From Mikania micrantha (lineage: Eukaryota > Streptophyta > Magnoliopsida > Asterales > Asteraceae): a stretch of 64,000 nt of DNA. Positions 48,973 to 59,888 of the stretch are shown here, in pieces. The first letter of the stretch is position 1; each line of letters opens with the position of its first letter. Position numbers and translations under genes: made by a program. Where the stretch lies: contig CM018696.1 of assembly GCA_009363875.1 (NCBI GenBank), positions 88,868,215 through 88,932,214 on the forward strand, written 5' to 3'. The notes beneath the pieces are model-generated. The model did not search any database. It was not told where the DNA came from and was given only the letters and a program-made list of their open reading frames with translations.

Positions 48973-50148
48973 GATGACGTCGTTGATATGCAACGCCGTG
49001 ATCACCGACTCCAACGCTTGGCCCGTTAAACCACTACTAAAGATCATGAGCTCCGTCATCTCTGCCAGGATCATCGTCGATCTAGTCTGTAAGATCTCTT
49101 CAATTTGTTAAAAAAAATGTGTGATCCTTTAAACCTAAACAACCGTTCGTTAATGTCTTGAACGAATTGAAGTTGCATAAAGGAAAACGGATATGAACAT
49201 CGATTATGCTGAGACGCACGATAGATGGATCGGTATTTTCTGTGTTTCTCATCGTGACACTGCAACAGGAATTTAATATGTCGTCCATGAAGTTCAATAT
49301 GTCGATTACTGTTAAACTCACCGGCGTTGAATTGGATGTGATGAATCGATCGAGATTTTCAACAACAATTTGTGACTTCGGTGTGGTTTGTAATAGAGGT
49401 GTTTGCATATCAGAATCGTGTTCGACCTTTGAGAGGTCAATTTCGTAAACAACATATGACAGGAATTTCGCCATCGCTACAAGGAAACTGGATTTTCACG
49501 AACGGGAAGGTCCGTAAAGAAGAAAACTCCGCTTCCTAACGTGGCCTAAACGGTGATAATACTGTTTGGATTTCAGAAACGAATCCAGATCGATCGGATT
49601 TCACTTTCTTTTGTTCAGATCCGAATCCATCGCAATCGTCTTGAAGGTTGCCCGATTCGATAACCGAATGGAACTCCACCGGCGACTACTCTGAAGGTCA
49701 TCCACTAGCGTCGCCGTGTTCATGTGAAGCTTCCACTCCTTGCATCTCGACTCGTCATCTTCTGCAGCTCTATAGATTCGTTGAACGTAAGATTACAAAA
49801 TCCTTCGTTTATCTTTCTTCTAAACATTTTCCTGCAAACGTTTTTTTGTTCAATCCTCTCGACTCTATTTGTTCAGGAAACCCTAGCACTGAGAAACGTG
49901 CCTTGAATACTGTAATCGTCATCGAGGTCGTTTGGTGTCTTCCTTGATATAAGAATTGTGTTATTGGAATCTTCAATCATTGACTGAGAATTCAGGTACG
50001 CATATACCTTCCGATATAATAGATTATCGTGCTTGGTTTCGTCGAGTTTAGGAACTTTAAGCGATTGATGGTTATGAATTCGCCATTTTTTCAACCAATA
50101 AATCAAAGTTGTACTTATAAGAACAATAGAACAGATACGAATAAACAA
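48973..50148 (-). pseudogene. AAA-ATPase (BCS1-like, At2g46620 type) pseudogene
   Basis: The minus strand reads, in order, a membrane-anchor-like start (IVLISTTLIYWLKKW), LYRKVYAYLNSQSMIEDSNN, then WSSIRLSNRATFKTIAMDSD, LDSFLKSKQYYHRLGHVRKR, SFLLYGPS, then MAKFLSYVVYEIDLSKVEHD, SQIVVENLDRFI (Walker B region), ILNFMDDILNSC, IVRLSIIDVHIRFPLCNF and a C-terminal EEILQTRSTMILAEMTELMI. This is the plant AAA-ATPase 'ASD' family order. The Walker A segment, which should be GPSGTGKS, reads GPSRS-stop-KSS near 49500. Further breaks lie at about 49650-49870 and 49105. Walker B has lost its usual acidic pair (VENLDR). It cannot make an active ATPase. Confidence 0.8.
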
Positions 50149-50257
50149 AGAATAATGAACAATAATTAAAGAACCCCCATAGGATGTGATTAGGAATTTG
50201 GGATTGAGGAACTGATTAGAGAATATTTTATAAATTTCTTACCATTTGTAGAGAGAC

Positions 50258-50854
50258 AGTGGGGGACGTTGAACATTAATGAACGGGGGTGGGAATGGAG
50301 GCAAGGTCTGTTCTACTGGTTTGACACTTTTAGGCTGGGAGAATGGCGGGGTTAATTACAAGATGAGTGGTGGTTATGGGGTTCGGTGTTAATGATAGTG
50401 GAAGATGACCCATGACCTCCTTGGGAGTTTTTGATTGTTGTGTAGGAGTGGGAGTGCATGAGGATTGCTGCGGCTTACGTGATGAAGAAGTGCTGTCTTA
50501 GAGGATGCTAGTGGTGAAGTTGGAGGTGATGGTAGCTCCACCACATTAGTAGTTGAAACTGGATGGGGGGTAGATTGTAGTGAAGCTGGTGGCTCCGCAA
50601 CTTTAGAAGCTGGAATTGAGGAAACGGTAGGCTTTGGAGGAGTGGGGAGAGGGGGCTGGGTATGCTTGTTTAGGTGGTAGGATTGGTAGTTTGTTGAGGA
50701 GAGGTTGCCGGGGTAAATGGAGGTTGAATGATGGAAGGCCTTGGTAGCAACGGGCCTTGGTTGGAGACCATAGGAGCTGGTGGTTGGCAGATCATGGTGG
50801 CTAAGCGCCTAAGCGAAACCATGGGCGAGGTGGAGGGCCTTGTTGGCTAGGCAT
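50258..50854 (-). pseudogene. Proline-rich protein relic
   Basis: Starting with the ATG at 50854 (MPSQQGPPPRPWFRLG), the minus strand alternates between frames of Pro/Ser/Thr-rich sequence: MVSNQGPLLPRPSIIQPPF, TPATSPQQTTNPTT, QAYPAPSPHSSKAYRF, CTPTPTQQSKTPKEVMGHLP. At least three stops or frameshifts separate them. It resembles plant hydroxyproline-rich proteins that open with PRPWFRL, but I cannot name the family with confidence. It lies head-to-tail with the AAA-ATPase pseudogene. Confidence 0.5.
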
Positions 50855-50895
50855 TGTGAGGATGAGAAATCAAGTTGGTAAAAGAACATTAATAT

Positions 50896-51484
50896 TAATG
50901 TTTTCATAACCGGACTGGACATTGAACCCGACGTTTACTGGTCGAACCGGTTGGATCGGTTGGACCGGATTAAAGAACCGGAATAATTTTTGAAAATTTT
51001 TGAATCTTTTTATAATCAAATAAGTTTTGTTTAATTATATGTTAGTTTAAATAATAGTGTTTTTTTTCTTGAAATCTTGTCCTACATAGGTGAGATAACA
51101 AAGAAAGAGATTCATCACTTCTCTATATAAAGAATGAAGAAAATCACAAATTTGTATGAAAAAAGTTGTCCCACATTGGTGAGATAACAAAGGAAGGGGT
51201 TTCTTATATCTTTATATAAAGGAGAAAGACGAGTACAAGTTTTGTGTCCCACATTGGTGAGATAACAAAGGAAGAGGTTCCTCATCTTTCTATAAAAAAG
51301 AAAGATGAGTAGTAGTTTTTTTAAAAAAATTCCGGTTCGACCTATAAACCGGTTAACCGGTTTGACCAAAAACCGCCCGGTTCATATCTCGACGTTTTAA
51401 GTGTTCATTTTGAATCGTAATCCTTAAATGTTTCTGGTCTGACCGGTTGAACCGGCCGGTCTGGTCCGGTCATGAAACCATTGG
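50896..51484. mobile_element. MULE-like CCGGTT-rich inverted-repeat element
   Basis: Ends taatgttttcataaccgga and, inverted, tccggtcatgaaaccattgg are flanked by ttaatat (50889-50895 and 51485-51491). CCGGTT-rich subterminal inverted blocks lie at 50920-50990 and 51330-51475. The middle holds three tandem promoter-like modules (51079-51297). No transposase is present. Confidence 0.55.
51079..51297 (+). promoter_or_regulatory. Three tandem snRNA-type USE + TATA modules
   Basis: gtcctacatag (51079), gtcccacattg (51168) and gtcccacattg (51245) match the plant snRNA upstream sequence element RTCCCACATCG with one to three differences. Each is followed by ggtgagataacaaag and, about 32-34 bp after the motif, by a TATA-like box (ctatataaag 51123, tttatataaa 51211, ctataaaa 51290). 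That spacing is the one known for Pol II-type plant snRNA promoters. No snRNA sequence follows. Confidence 0.5.
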
Positions 51485-51491
51485 TTAATAT

Positions 51492-52800
51492 AGAATAGCT
51501 AGCATTAGATGCTATCTAAGAATCAATGATGAACATGTTTATTTAATTTATTTATTTAACGACAAAACTATCATATATATTGCTTTCAAACTACTTCAAA
51601 CTAAATTACTTTTTATTTGGTTTAAACCCGTGGCTTTCTATTTTAAGAGACAATTATCTAGTGATTGATAATTGGAAGAAAATTTTTAATGGACATGTAA
51701 AAGAGAGTATGTTTTATGGAAGCTTTGTAATGACACTTGAAAGATTTATGCTTTAAGATGACTTCAAAATAAAGAACATGTTCCATTGATTTATTTTTTT
51801 CTTTTCTTTTTGGTGCACCTATATTGCAAGGAATACATACTTCATAGGGTTGGATTCACTAAGAAGAGATTTTTCCCTAAAAAATGTAAGAACCAATAAG
51901 AGTTTGATATATGACATGCTAAAAGATAATAAAAACAAAAATATGGTACAAAAAAAGACCTAATACAAAAAAAAAATTAGTACAAAAAAATTCAGTACAA
52001 AAATAAAAAATCTCAATACAAAAAAAACAAAATGTAGTAAAAAAACAAAAATACAGTATAAATACTCAAAAATTCAGTACAAAAAAGAATCTAGTACAAA
52101 AAAAAAAATAAAAACATACTACAAAAAATAAGATATTATATCTAAATTATCATGTCACATGCCAAAATTCTATTAATTATTACTCCTATTAGGAAAAAAA
52201 AATTTATTTGATATTTTCATCATAATTCATAAAGCCCAATTAAATATAGTATAGTCAGGAATCAGGATCGTAATGCCCACTAAATTGAACATCGACAGGC
52301 TTCGTTTAACGAATCTGATGGGCTACTGCACTGACCCCATTTACAGAGATAATGTACTTGGCCCAATGGATATATCACTTGAAAGTTGTGACCCAAATAT
52401 AACTCAAAAGGCAAAATAAGACCACGATTTCAACAAGGGGTGGTTTCGGACTGATGTGACATGATCCAACCGTCCAAGCAAGGTTGGTAAAGCAATTCAA
52501 CATTTCAACTATCAACCGAAACGGATTAACGATAAAACCGATCCATTAAGGTTATCCATCAACCACAATATCTGGCTGAGCCCGAACAAAAGCTACTCAT
52601 GCAAATCTGAACCTAAACCGAAATTAGCAACACCTTAAATGATGCATGAACAAAACCAATGATTTGGTTTTAAGGTTAGGTTGTTTTGTGTCACCATTGA
52701 GTAACTCATTAAGTAATAAAATTCTTTTATCTAGTTTACTATTGAAATCTAAACGAGTTCAATAGTTTCCTTACCAACATGATGCATAAGTGCTAGTAAG
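51492..52800. other. Gene-free stretch
   Basis: AT-rich DNA with a purine-rich repeat at 51938-52130 and an aaccgaaa/aaccgat-rich piece at 52440-52640 typical of decayed hAT-like elements. No gene is seen. Confidence 0.4.
51938..52130. repeat. Degenerate (tagtacaaaaaa)n repeat
   Basis: About ten irregular units of (t/c)(a/c)(g/a)tacaaaaaa with spacer lengths of 12-25 bp. It is strongly A-rich on the plus strand. Confidence 0.7.
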
Positions 52801-52810
52801 AGATTCTACA

Positions 52811-53004
52811 CAGGGACGGATCTTAAGAAGGGCCCGGGGGGCCCGGCCCCCTATTTTTCCGGTCATAAGTGTCGATTTAGTAGTATTTTGTCGGAAAATC
52901 CTTCGGTTCCCTTCATTTTCTTCCTAAAAATCCTTCGCCCCCATCCGTTTTTCTTCTTAAAAATCCTTCGGCTCCTTCGAGCTTTTTTTCAAGCTCCGTC
53001 ACTG
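52811..53004. mobile_element. hAT-type MITE with 8-bp TSD
   Basis: A 194-bp element has ends cagggacggatctt and (inverted) cagtgacggagctt, flanked by attctaca at 52803-52810 and 53005-53012. Its interior has cggggggcccggccccc and several aaaatccttcg repeats. Confidence 0.75.
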
Positions 53005-53190
53005 ATTCTACATACATTAAATTACTTGTCGATATATTGGAAAAGATTCCATACGAGAACCTATCCACATCGTTTGATTAAAAAGTGTTGAGTAAAGTTG
53101 TAGAAGTCACGTACGAGTTTCGTTACGGACTCTTGATTTATATTCACAAATGAACTACTATTTTAAATTCATTATAAATAACGTTGACAA

Positions 53191-53231
53191 AATAATAATA
53201 ATAATAATTATTATTATTATTATTATTATTT
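53191..53231. repeat. (AAT)n/(ATT)n palindromic microsatellite
   Basis: About six AAT units run directly into about eight ATT units, giving a perfect short inverted repeat. Confidence 0.9.
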
Positions 53232-53817
53232 ATATTCAGGCTGAAAACAAACAAACACTTGGGACTCTGTTAAATTGTTGGTACGGATCCCCTCGTCTAA
53301 AACCAAAGAGAAAAAAACGAGTCTTTGCAAAGCAGACAACCCACATTTATTTTCAGCTAATCCTTTTGCATGCATTATTGGATAAATGTTCACCTTTTGA
53401 CCTACGCCTTTTCAATCAAATCAAACAATTTTCTTTCACCTCATAATAATAAATTAGTTTTATACCTATATATATGACGACTGGATACGTAACTTAATGT
53501 CATAATGTTAGTACTATCTTTCTTTGCATCCCTAAGAGAGATGAAACATGAGTCGTTTAATTGAAACAACCTTCTTATTGTGTTGAAATTTGAGTTGAGT
53601 CATACTCTTGTTTGTTGATTCTCCATTTACAATACCATTGAGAGTCAATGGGTCTCTTTCTTTCACCATGCCTCACACGTAGACGATTAATCATGTAACC
53701 ATATGGAATTTAATTATAGAAGATAAAAGAGTTAATGTATTTAACATATAAAAACATACATGCACAACTTTCGGTCATCTATTTTCTTTTTAAGAGCAAG
53801 TTGTTCCATGATGCAAG

Positions 53818-54188
53818 CAGTGGCGTACACACATTAAGGTCAAGGGGGGCAGCCGCCCACCTTGAAAAAATTTTTTTTAGTAGTATATATATGTTAAAAT
53901 CATGATCGTCCCCCGTAAAATTTTGCAATCGCCCCCATTAAACTTTTGATTTTTAAGTGTTAATTAATAAACTAAGTTGAAAAATGCCTAACTAATAATT
54001 TAAACCCAATGTAAAATCAAGTTTAGTATTAATTATAGTACGTGAATAATTTACGGTTACGAATACGGTTCAGTTTTTTGTATTAAGAATTTTCAGCTTT
54101 TTTGAACACTCCTATTTTAATATTCGAATTAACTAAGGAGCCTTTTTTTACTTGTCCTAGGCACCCCTAATTCTTAGGACCGTCCCTG
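53818..54188. mobile_element. Probable hAT-type MITE
   Basis: The left end cagtggcgtacac and right end ..aggaccgtccctg resemble hAT-type termini (caggggcgg..). The interior has cgcccccattaa and gtcccccgtaaaa phrases. No matching 8-bp flanks were found. Confidence 0.35.
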
Positions 54189-54536
54189 ACTAGCCCATTA
54201 TAAAAACTTATATTATTAATTTAAATAAAATATTAACATAATACTTGAAGTTATATTTGTGTAATCAAATTGCTTATGAGAATTTAAGCAATAATTGTAT
54301 TTGTTTTATACAGAAATGGTTATTTAGGAACGTCTCATATACGTTGTTTTGAATATATATATATATATAAATAAATTCATGTAGTGAACAACTTTAGATA
54401 TATATATTGTATTTTCATTATGTATTTATATATGAAAGTTAGTTTGATGCAAGTCCTATATTATACACCACTGTATGCAAGTCCTATATTATACACACAC
54501 ACACATGTACGAGAATATGTTGTTTTATGTGTTTAT

Positions 54537-54784
54537 GTAAATTCATCACCGTTTGGGCTCTTACGCCAGTGTAAGTGGTCGCTACAGCAAATAAATATTT
54601 ACAGCGTAACGCAAACTTACACATGCTTTAAATCCCAAACGGTAATGAATTTGCTAAAAACATAAAATAACATAGTCTTGTACATGTATAATAAAGATAG
54701 TGAAAACGAAAAATCAAAGATTTGGCTTGATCTTGTCAGAGTTAATCGGGTTTCCTCAATTAAGGTGGGTTAACAACTGATCCT

Positions 54785-54795
<11 letters not shown>
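54537..54795. repeat. Foldback MITE family, partial copy
   Basis: aaattcatcaccgtttggg (54539-54557) and its near-complement caaacggtaatgaatttgc (about 54638) enclose a short loop. One outer arm (gatttggcttgatcttgtcagagtt) follows, ending in a (TA)n tract at 54787-54822. It is related to the elements at 54821-55202 and 59887-60332. Confidence 0.55.
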
Positions 54796-54820
<25 letters not shown>

Positions 54821-54824
<4 letters not shown>

Positions 54825-55202
54825 GATGAAGCATACATAACTCTATTTATTGTGCTAACCCGAAATAACTTGTGAAGATCAAACCAAATCTTGGATTTTT
54901 TTTGAAAATCATTGCAACACATTAAGAAAACTTTCTTCTTTTATAAGTTCGCGTAAATTCTTCACCGTTTGAGAGTTAACATCATTGGAAGTTTTGGGTC
55001 TAAAACAATCACAGTTCTGTAAGTGAAAAACTTACAACGATGTTAACCTTTAAACGGTGATGAATTTAGGAAAACTCATAAAATAAGAAAGTGTTCTAAA
55101 TGTGTTATAGATGTTAAAAAAAATCCAAGATTTGACTTGATCTTGACGAGTTATTTCGGGTTATCGCAATAAGAGTGTGTTATTTTTACTTTGCATCCCT
55201 AT
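54821..55202. mobile_element. Palindromic foldback MITE
   Basis: Two arms of about 170 bp are inverted copies, starting gggatgaagcata..ctatttattgtgctaaccc on the left and ending gggttatcgcaataag..tttgcatccct on the right. Inside are ttcaccgtttgagagttaac and its complement gttaacctttaaacggtgatgaa. It is flanked by TA- and TG-repeats, where members of this family seem to insert. Confidence 0.7.
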
Positions 55203-55249
55203 GTGTGTGTGTGTATAATATAGATTAACATGTTTTATTGTCATTTGAG

Positions 55250-55427
55250 CAATCTTGCAAAAGTCGCTAGACGCTCTCAAGTCGGAACAGCTCCTTGGAG
55301 CGAGTAATCGGAGAGTATTCGGCCTAGGCGGGGAGTACTCGGGTAATTAATACGCGAGAAGTACTCGGTCTCGGAACAACTCCTTGAAACGAGTACTCAG
55401 CCTTGGAGGCCGACTTTTGCAACCATG
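55250..55427. mobile_element. Small hAT-like MITE with 8-bp TSD
   Basis: A 178-bp GC-richer element lies between catttgag at 55242-55249 and 55428-55435. Its ends caatcttgcaaaagtcg and (inverted) catggttgcaaaagtcg are terminal inverted repeats. Inside, a unit ggaaca-ctccttg-a-cgagta occurs twice (about 55287 and 55374). Confidence 0.65.
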
Positions 55428-55435
55428 CATTTGAG

Positions 55436-56545
55436 TACTTTGTAGTTAAATAAAAAATTAGAACTTCAAATTTGATAATTTGGTTTGAGTCTTTGTGCAA
55501 GTAATCATGTTCGTCCTAATTCATGTGTAAAGCCTATTTGGTCGATAAATCTCATATTTAATGTTTTGTACAACTAATGTTTGATAAGTTTCATACATAT
55601 CAATATATGGTTTGAGTCCGTAACACTATCATTAGTCATAGTTGGTATGATTCAGGACCAAATATATTAAGCATGAGTTAGTGACATCCCTTGATATAAA
55701 TCCCAAACTTAATTAATTAAGCATGAGTTAGTTGAAATGAGAACATGCCGGCCACTAAGGTTTTTATATATGGATGATATTAAATTAAGAGGTGGGTCGG
55801 TATGAATCAAATTAATGAAATTTTAATTAAACTAATTAATTAATGTATAATTACACACACACACCCTAGCCTCAAATTTAAATAGATATGATGATTAAGT
55901 GAGGGAGGACCCATAAGAGGATATAAAATTTAACCTGATTAACTGATGTAACCTGATTTGATTAAAATAAAAAGTGACCATTAAAAGGGAAGGTACAATT
56001 ATCTCCCACATAATCATGTTCTAATTAGTTGTCATCTTATATTGCCTTATGGAATCTCACCAAAGACTTCTTTTGAAACCATGCATTCTCCATGGCCAAT
56101 GCTATTATTTCTTTTAACCTCTTTAGGCAAGATTCAAGTGGCTACAAACCTACATTTTATATGGTAAAAGACATGAAACTAGCAGTCAAATTTACAGCAC
56201 AATTGAGATATTTTCAAGGTCCACAAAGGTCAAAAATCAAGAAGCATGGGCTTAAATAACATATCAAAACAATAATAAATCTCCAACATGCATGGACATT
56301 AAGTTCCTTTAGCAGGTAACATGTTTCATTTATAATCCAATTTGATCGACTCTTGCTTACTTTTCATTGATTTGCATTGGATCCAGATATTTTCGATGCG
56401 AAATTAGTGGATTGAAGGCGACTTGCATGATCACGATCGATGCATTTAATTTGTGTAGGATGTTGCAGCTAAGATCCAAACAGTACCAAATAAAGTTTTG
56501 TATAATGCATGCATGGTGAAAACATTAAAGGCAAACATAACATAC
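55436..56545. other. Upstream region of the TAC1-like gene
   Basis: AT-rich DNA with no recognised gene. It probably contains distal promoter sequence of the gene starting at 56800. A (CA) tract lies near 55852-55864. Confidence 0.4.
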
Positions 56546-56741
56546 CTTATGCTGACAGGGCCATTAATTCGATTGAGAGACGTGTTGTCATATGAACCTC
56601 TTACTGTTTTAGCCCCACCTACACCTTCATACTTTTGCATTCTTCTATATTTTCCTTTTCTGTAAACGATAGTCTCATTGACTACAATCTTTTGTCGTTC
56701 ACCCGGCCACATATACATAAACCAATTGTGCATCGATCTAC
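56546..56741 (-). other. Candidate antisense exon, unrecognised
   Basis: On the minus strand a 196-nt segment is open throughout. It is bounded by a CTGCAG acceptor at 56742-56747 and an AAG|GTATGT donor at 56545. It encodes a basic peptide (for example MHNWFMYMWPGERQKIVVNE and KGKYRRMQKYEGVGGAKT). It lies 59 bp upstream of the TAC1-like start codon on the opposite strand. I do not recognise it and found no second exon; chance remains possible. Confidence 0.25.
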
Positions 56742-56799
56742 CTGCAGGCTTGTGTATTGATCAGCAGCTTACATCAGTTTATTAAGAAATATAAAGATC

Positions 56800-58384
56800 A
56801 TGAAGGTATGATGATGCAATATTGATCGATGGTTGAATTCTTGGATATTCATATTGTTAATTAACTAACTAACCTGCTTCAAAACTTTTCACAGATCTTC
56901 AACTGGGTTCATCGTAGATTTCATCAGAAATGTGACATTAATTCTCCCTCTTTAATCAACTATATGTTATCTATCTTTCTATCACTTTATTTTTAAACAT
57001 GCATGGTTTGTAATTGTCGTTTGACAGATGAAGTTAGCGAAGATGTCAAGAAAGCCGAGAATACTGCGAATGGGAAGGATAATCTATCACTGCTTGCAGG
57101 AAATGAAGCGATGGATAACGTCTTAACGTTTGATGGCTGGAAAGAAGGCATATTTGCTATTGGGACGTTCGGGTTTGATCCTTCATTACTGAAAGAATTT
57201 GAGAATGAAGAGGAAGCGTATTTATGCGAATACACTCGTCAAGAGTTATCTGTTGATGATGAGGATAATAATATTGGTGTAGACCAAGAAGAAGAAATTG
57301 AATTCCCATTGGTGTTCAAAGCTTGCAATCATGGGTTCTTTCATGATCATCAAAAAGATGATGATGACATGACACAATTTGATGAGATTTCTAAAGCTGA
57401 TGTTCATGAAGATGGTGTGGATGATACTGATCAGATGAAAAAGGGGAAGAAGGCTGCTGATCAAAGAACCACTCTTGCTGATCTGTTTTGGGCAGATTCT
57501 GATAAGAACAACTTGTTGAACAAACTGAAGTTGGCTGATGAGGATCAAGCTGTTAAAGTTCACTTCAGTCCTGAATCCAACACAAAACATGCTTCATATG
57601 ATCATGAAAGGGCTGCATTGATCTCTAAGAAGAAGATAATGAAAGAAGATGCTGCTCGCCCTATCAAGAAAATTAACCGAGTGAGCATTTCTTTCTATAT
57701 ATTTCTATACGCTGCACTAAATATATATATACATATTGATCAGATAAAATATATATATAATTAAATAGGATTTGTTAGGTACGTAGATAATATTTTGTTC
57801 TGGTTATCTTTAATTATTTTAAGTGCAATAAGGGCTAATGATTCTAAACAAGTTAACAACTTCTAATTAATTATTAATTAATTAAAAACATAATTACAAT
57901 AAACATTATCTATCTACCTCAAGATAGATACATAAACACACACATTGATTGTATTATATATGGGAAAATTAACCTGATCTTAAAAAAAAACTCTTGAACG
58001 TACACTATCTAAACCATTCATTTGGAATTGATACACACACATATTGTGACTCGTACTTCCACTACAACATGTCGGGGTCTCTTCTGAACCAGCCTCTCTA
58101 CCCACTCTGGGTAGGGGCAAGGTTTGTGTTCATCTCCCCCCAAACCCTACTGAAAAGTTCTCCCCCCAAACCCTACTGAAAAGTGGGATTTTACTGGGTG
58201 TTGTTTTTTTAGTTAAATATTATATATGCCAGGTTCATGATGCATAATTAATATATTTGTGGATCTGTTTATTTTTTTTTTGAAATGAAAGATGATGAGA
58301 AAAATGTTGAAGAAGAAGATCCATCCTGACATCGAGAATCAAAAGGAAAAGTGCGTGTTTGAAGCCATTCATGCGTGTACATGA
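56800..58384 (+). CDS. TAC1: TILLER ANGLE CONTROL 1-like protein (IGT/LAZY family)
   Basis: Four coding exons: 56800-56805 (ATG AAG only), 56895-56931, 57028-57680 and 58292-58384. They total 789 nt, 262 aa, with GT-AG introns. The start reads MK|IFNWVHRRFHQK|Y, the conserved N-terminal motif of the family, and the two-codon first exon is characteristic of IGT genes. The signature DGWKEGIFAIGTFGFDP has IGT at residues 59-61. The middle is acidic and the end carries MLKKKIHPD (237-245). The product ends soon after, without the C-terminal EAR-like region V of LAZY/DRO1 members, which is the hallmark of TAC1. TAC1 promotes wide, more horizontal branch or tiller angles and acts against LAZY1. A SINE-like scrap lies in intron 3, and a further intron is predicted in the 3'UTR. 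No lesion is seen. Confidence 0.9.
58075..58205 (+). mobile_element. SINE-like 3' fragment in TAC1 intron 3
   Basis: cagcctctctacccactctg, then ggggcaaggtttgtgt, then a 26-bp unit (ctccccccaaaccctactgaaaagt-type) present twice in tandem, then gggattttactgggtgttgtt. It is the same 3' family as 11948-12159 and the RTE LINE, with an internal duplication. Confidence 0.6.
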
Positions 58385-58948
58385 ATCCATTAAGACCGCG
58401 TAGTAATTAATCAAGCAAGCATGTAAGTATATATTATTCTAGATGTGTCAATTTTTACCCATGTTAAAGGAAATTGGTTGGTTTGGGTAAAGAATTGTAG
58501 TATAATGGGTTGAAATGGGTAACAACATAATATTAAATGGATTGAGATGGATAGCACTTAAACACAATGCGGGTCAAGACGGGTAACAAAAAAAGTATGC
58601 AAATGCAATGGATTCAAATATTTAAGAATGATTAATAACATATTTGATGAGAAAGTCACTAAAAATTACCCAAATGGACTATTTGTTTACTTATAACACA
58701 TCAAAAGATAAATTGAATTGATGTTTTTTAAAAACAATCCATTTAGACCCGAACTGATTTTGCTTAAAATCCGTTCTGACCCGCACCCATCCTGACCCGA
58801 ACTCGTTCTAACACGTTACCCAACCCGCCGAATTTGTCATGCATAGTTAAAAGTATTGTATGATCTCGATCGATCTTTTTAATTTGGTACAAATTAAATA
58901 AATTACTCACTCACATGCAAGCAAGCATAAACGACTAATATATTCAAT

Positions 58949-59222
58949 CTACCTATTATAATAAATGGGTATTTTTTTAGAACACATGTGTTCCCGTCTC
59001 TTTCTTCTAATAAATAGTAAATACTATTAATTTTTGTTAATATTAAAAAATATAATTTTCTCATTCCAATAATTTACTATTTTATTAAAATTCAATAAAC
59101 AATAAGAATAATTTAATTATATCTTATCATATATATAATTATTAAATATATATTGTTATTTAATGTTAAAAAATTATACTTTTTATTATTCAACCCTGTA
59201 ATACACAGGTTTTAAGGCCAGT
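58949..59222 (+). mobile_element. Helitron-like non-autonomous element
   Basis: It begins tctacctattataataaatg and ends with the hairpin-forming cctgtaatacacagg followed by a short tail. The pattern recurs at 17892-18336 and, in reverse, at 62667 and 62903. The last bases are not a clean CTRR, so confidence is limited. Confidence 0.35.
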
Positions 59223-59250
59223 TATATATATATATAATATATATATATAT

Positions 59251-59845
59251 AGGGAAGAGATATTCTAAAAAGGTTAAAAACTCTAAAATCTTAAAAAAGG
59301 ATTCTTAAATTGTTCATAACCGGCTCATACGAACTCTAATTTAACTCGTTCAAGTTGCGTTAGAACCGTCTTATCGAACCCAATCTAACCCCCCACTCTC
59401 ACCCCCACCCCCACCCCCAAAAGCCTAAACCCTCACCCACCACCACCCCTCCCCCAAAAGCCTAAACCCCCACCCACCACCACCCATCCCCGCCCCCAAA
59501 AGCCTAAACCCCCCACTCACCCCAAAAACCTAAACCCACAGCCCCACTCCCAAAAACCTAACCCCAACCCTCCCACACCCACCCCCCAAAAACCTAAACC
59601 CCCCCACCTCACCCCCTACCCCCAAAAGCCTAAATTCTAAAACTATACCCTAAAATTAAACCCTAAGGATAAAAACTAAACCCAAAAATCTAAATCCTAA
59701 AAGCTAAACCCGAAAAGCTAAGAACATAGAGTTTGACGAGATGGTTCAAAAACCGGTGGAATGGGTCAAATCGGAGTTCGTATGAGCTGGTTATGAGCGT
59801 TTTAAAATCCTTTTTACAGTTTTTGTCCTTTTTAGCCAAACCCAA

Positions 59846-59848
<3 letters not shown>
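59251..59848. mobile_element. MITE with telomere-like C-rich core
   Basis: About 100-bp terminal arms are inverted copies: ttcataaccggctcatacga with actctaattt on the left; the right is its complement with a few changes near 59785-59815. The core (about 59380-59730) is a one-sided C/A-rich array of degenerate cctaaacccc and ccctaaa units. These are close to the plant telomere repeat CCCTAAA but irregular, with caccccc insertions. It is flanked by (TA)n tracts on both sides. Confidence 0.6.

Positions 59849-59886
<38 letters not shown>

Positions 59887-59888
<2 letters not shown>

Noticed and set aside
59380..59730. True interstitial telomere array
   Set aside because: Units are irregular and C-rich rather than clean CCCTAAA repeats, and they sit inside a MITE with inverted arms, so a chromosome-fusion origin is not supported.
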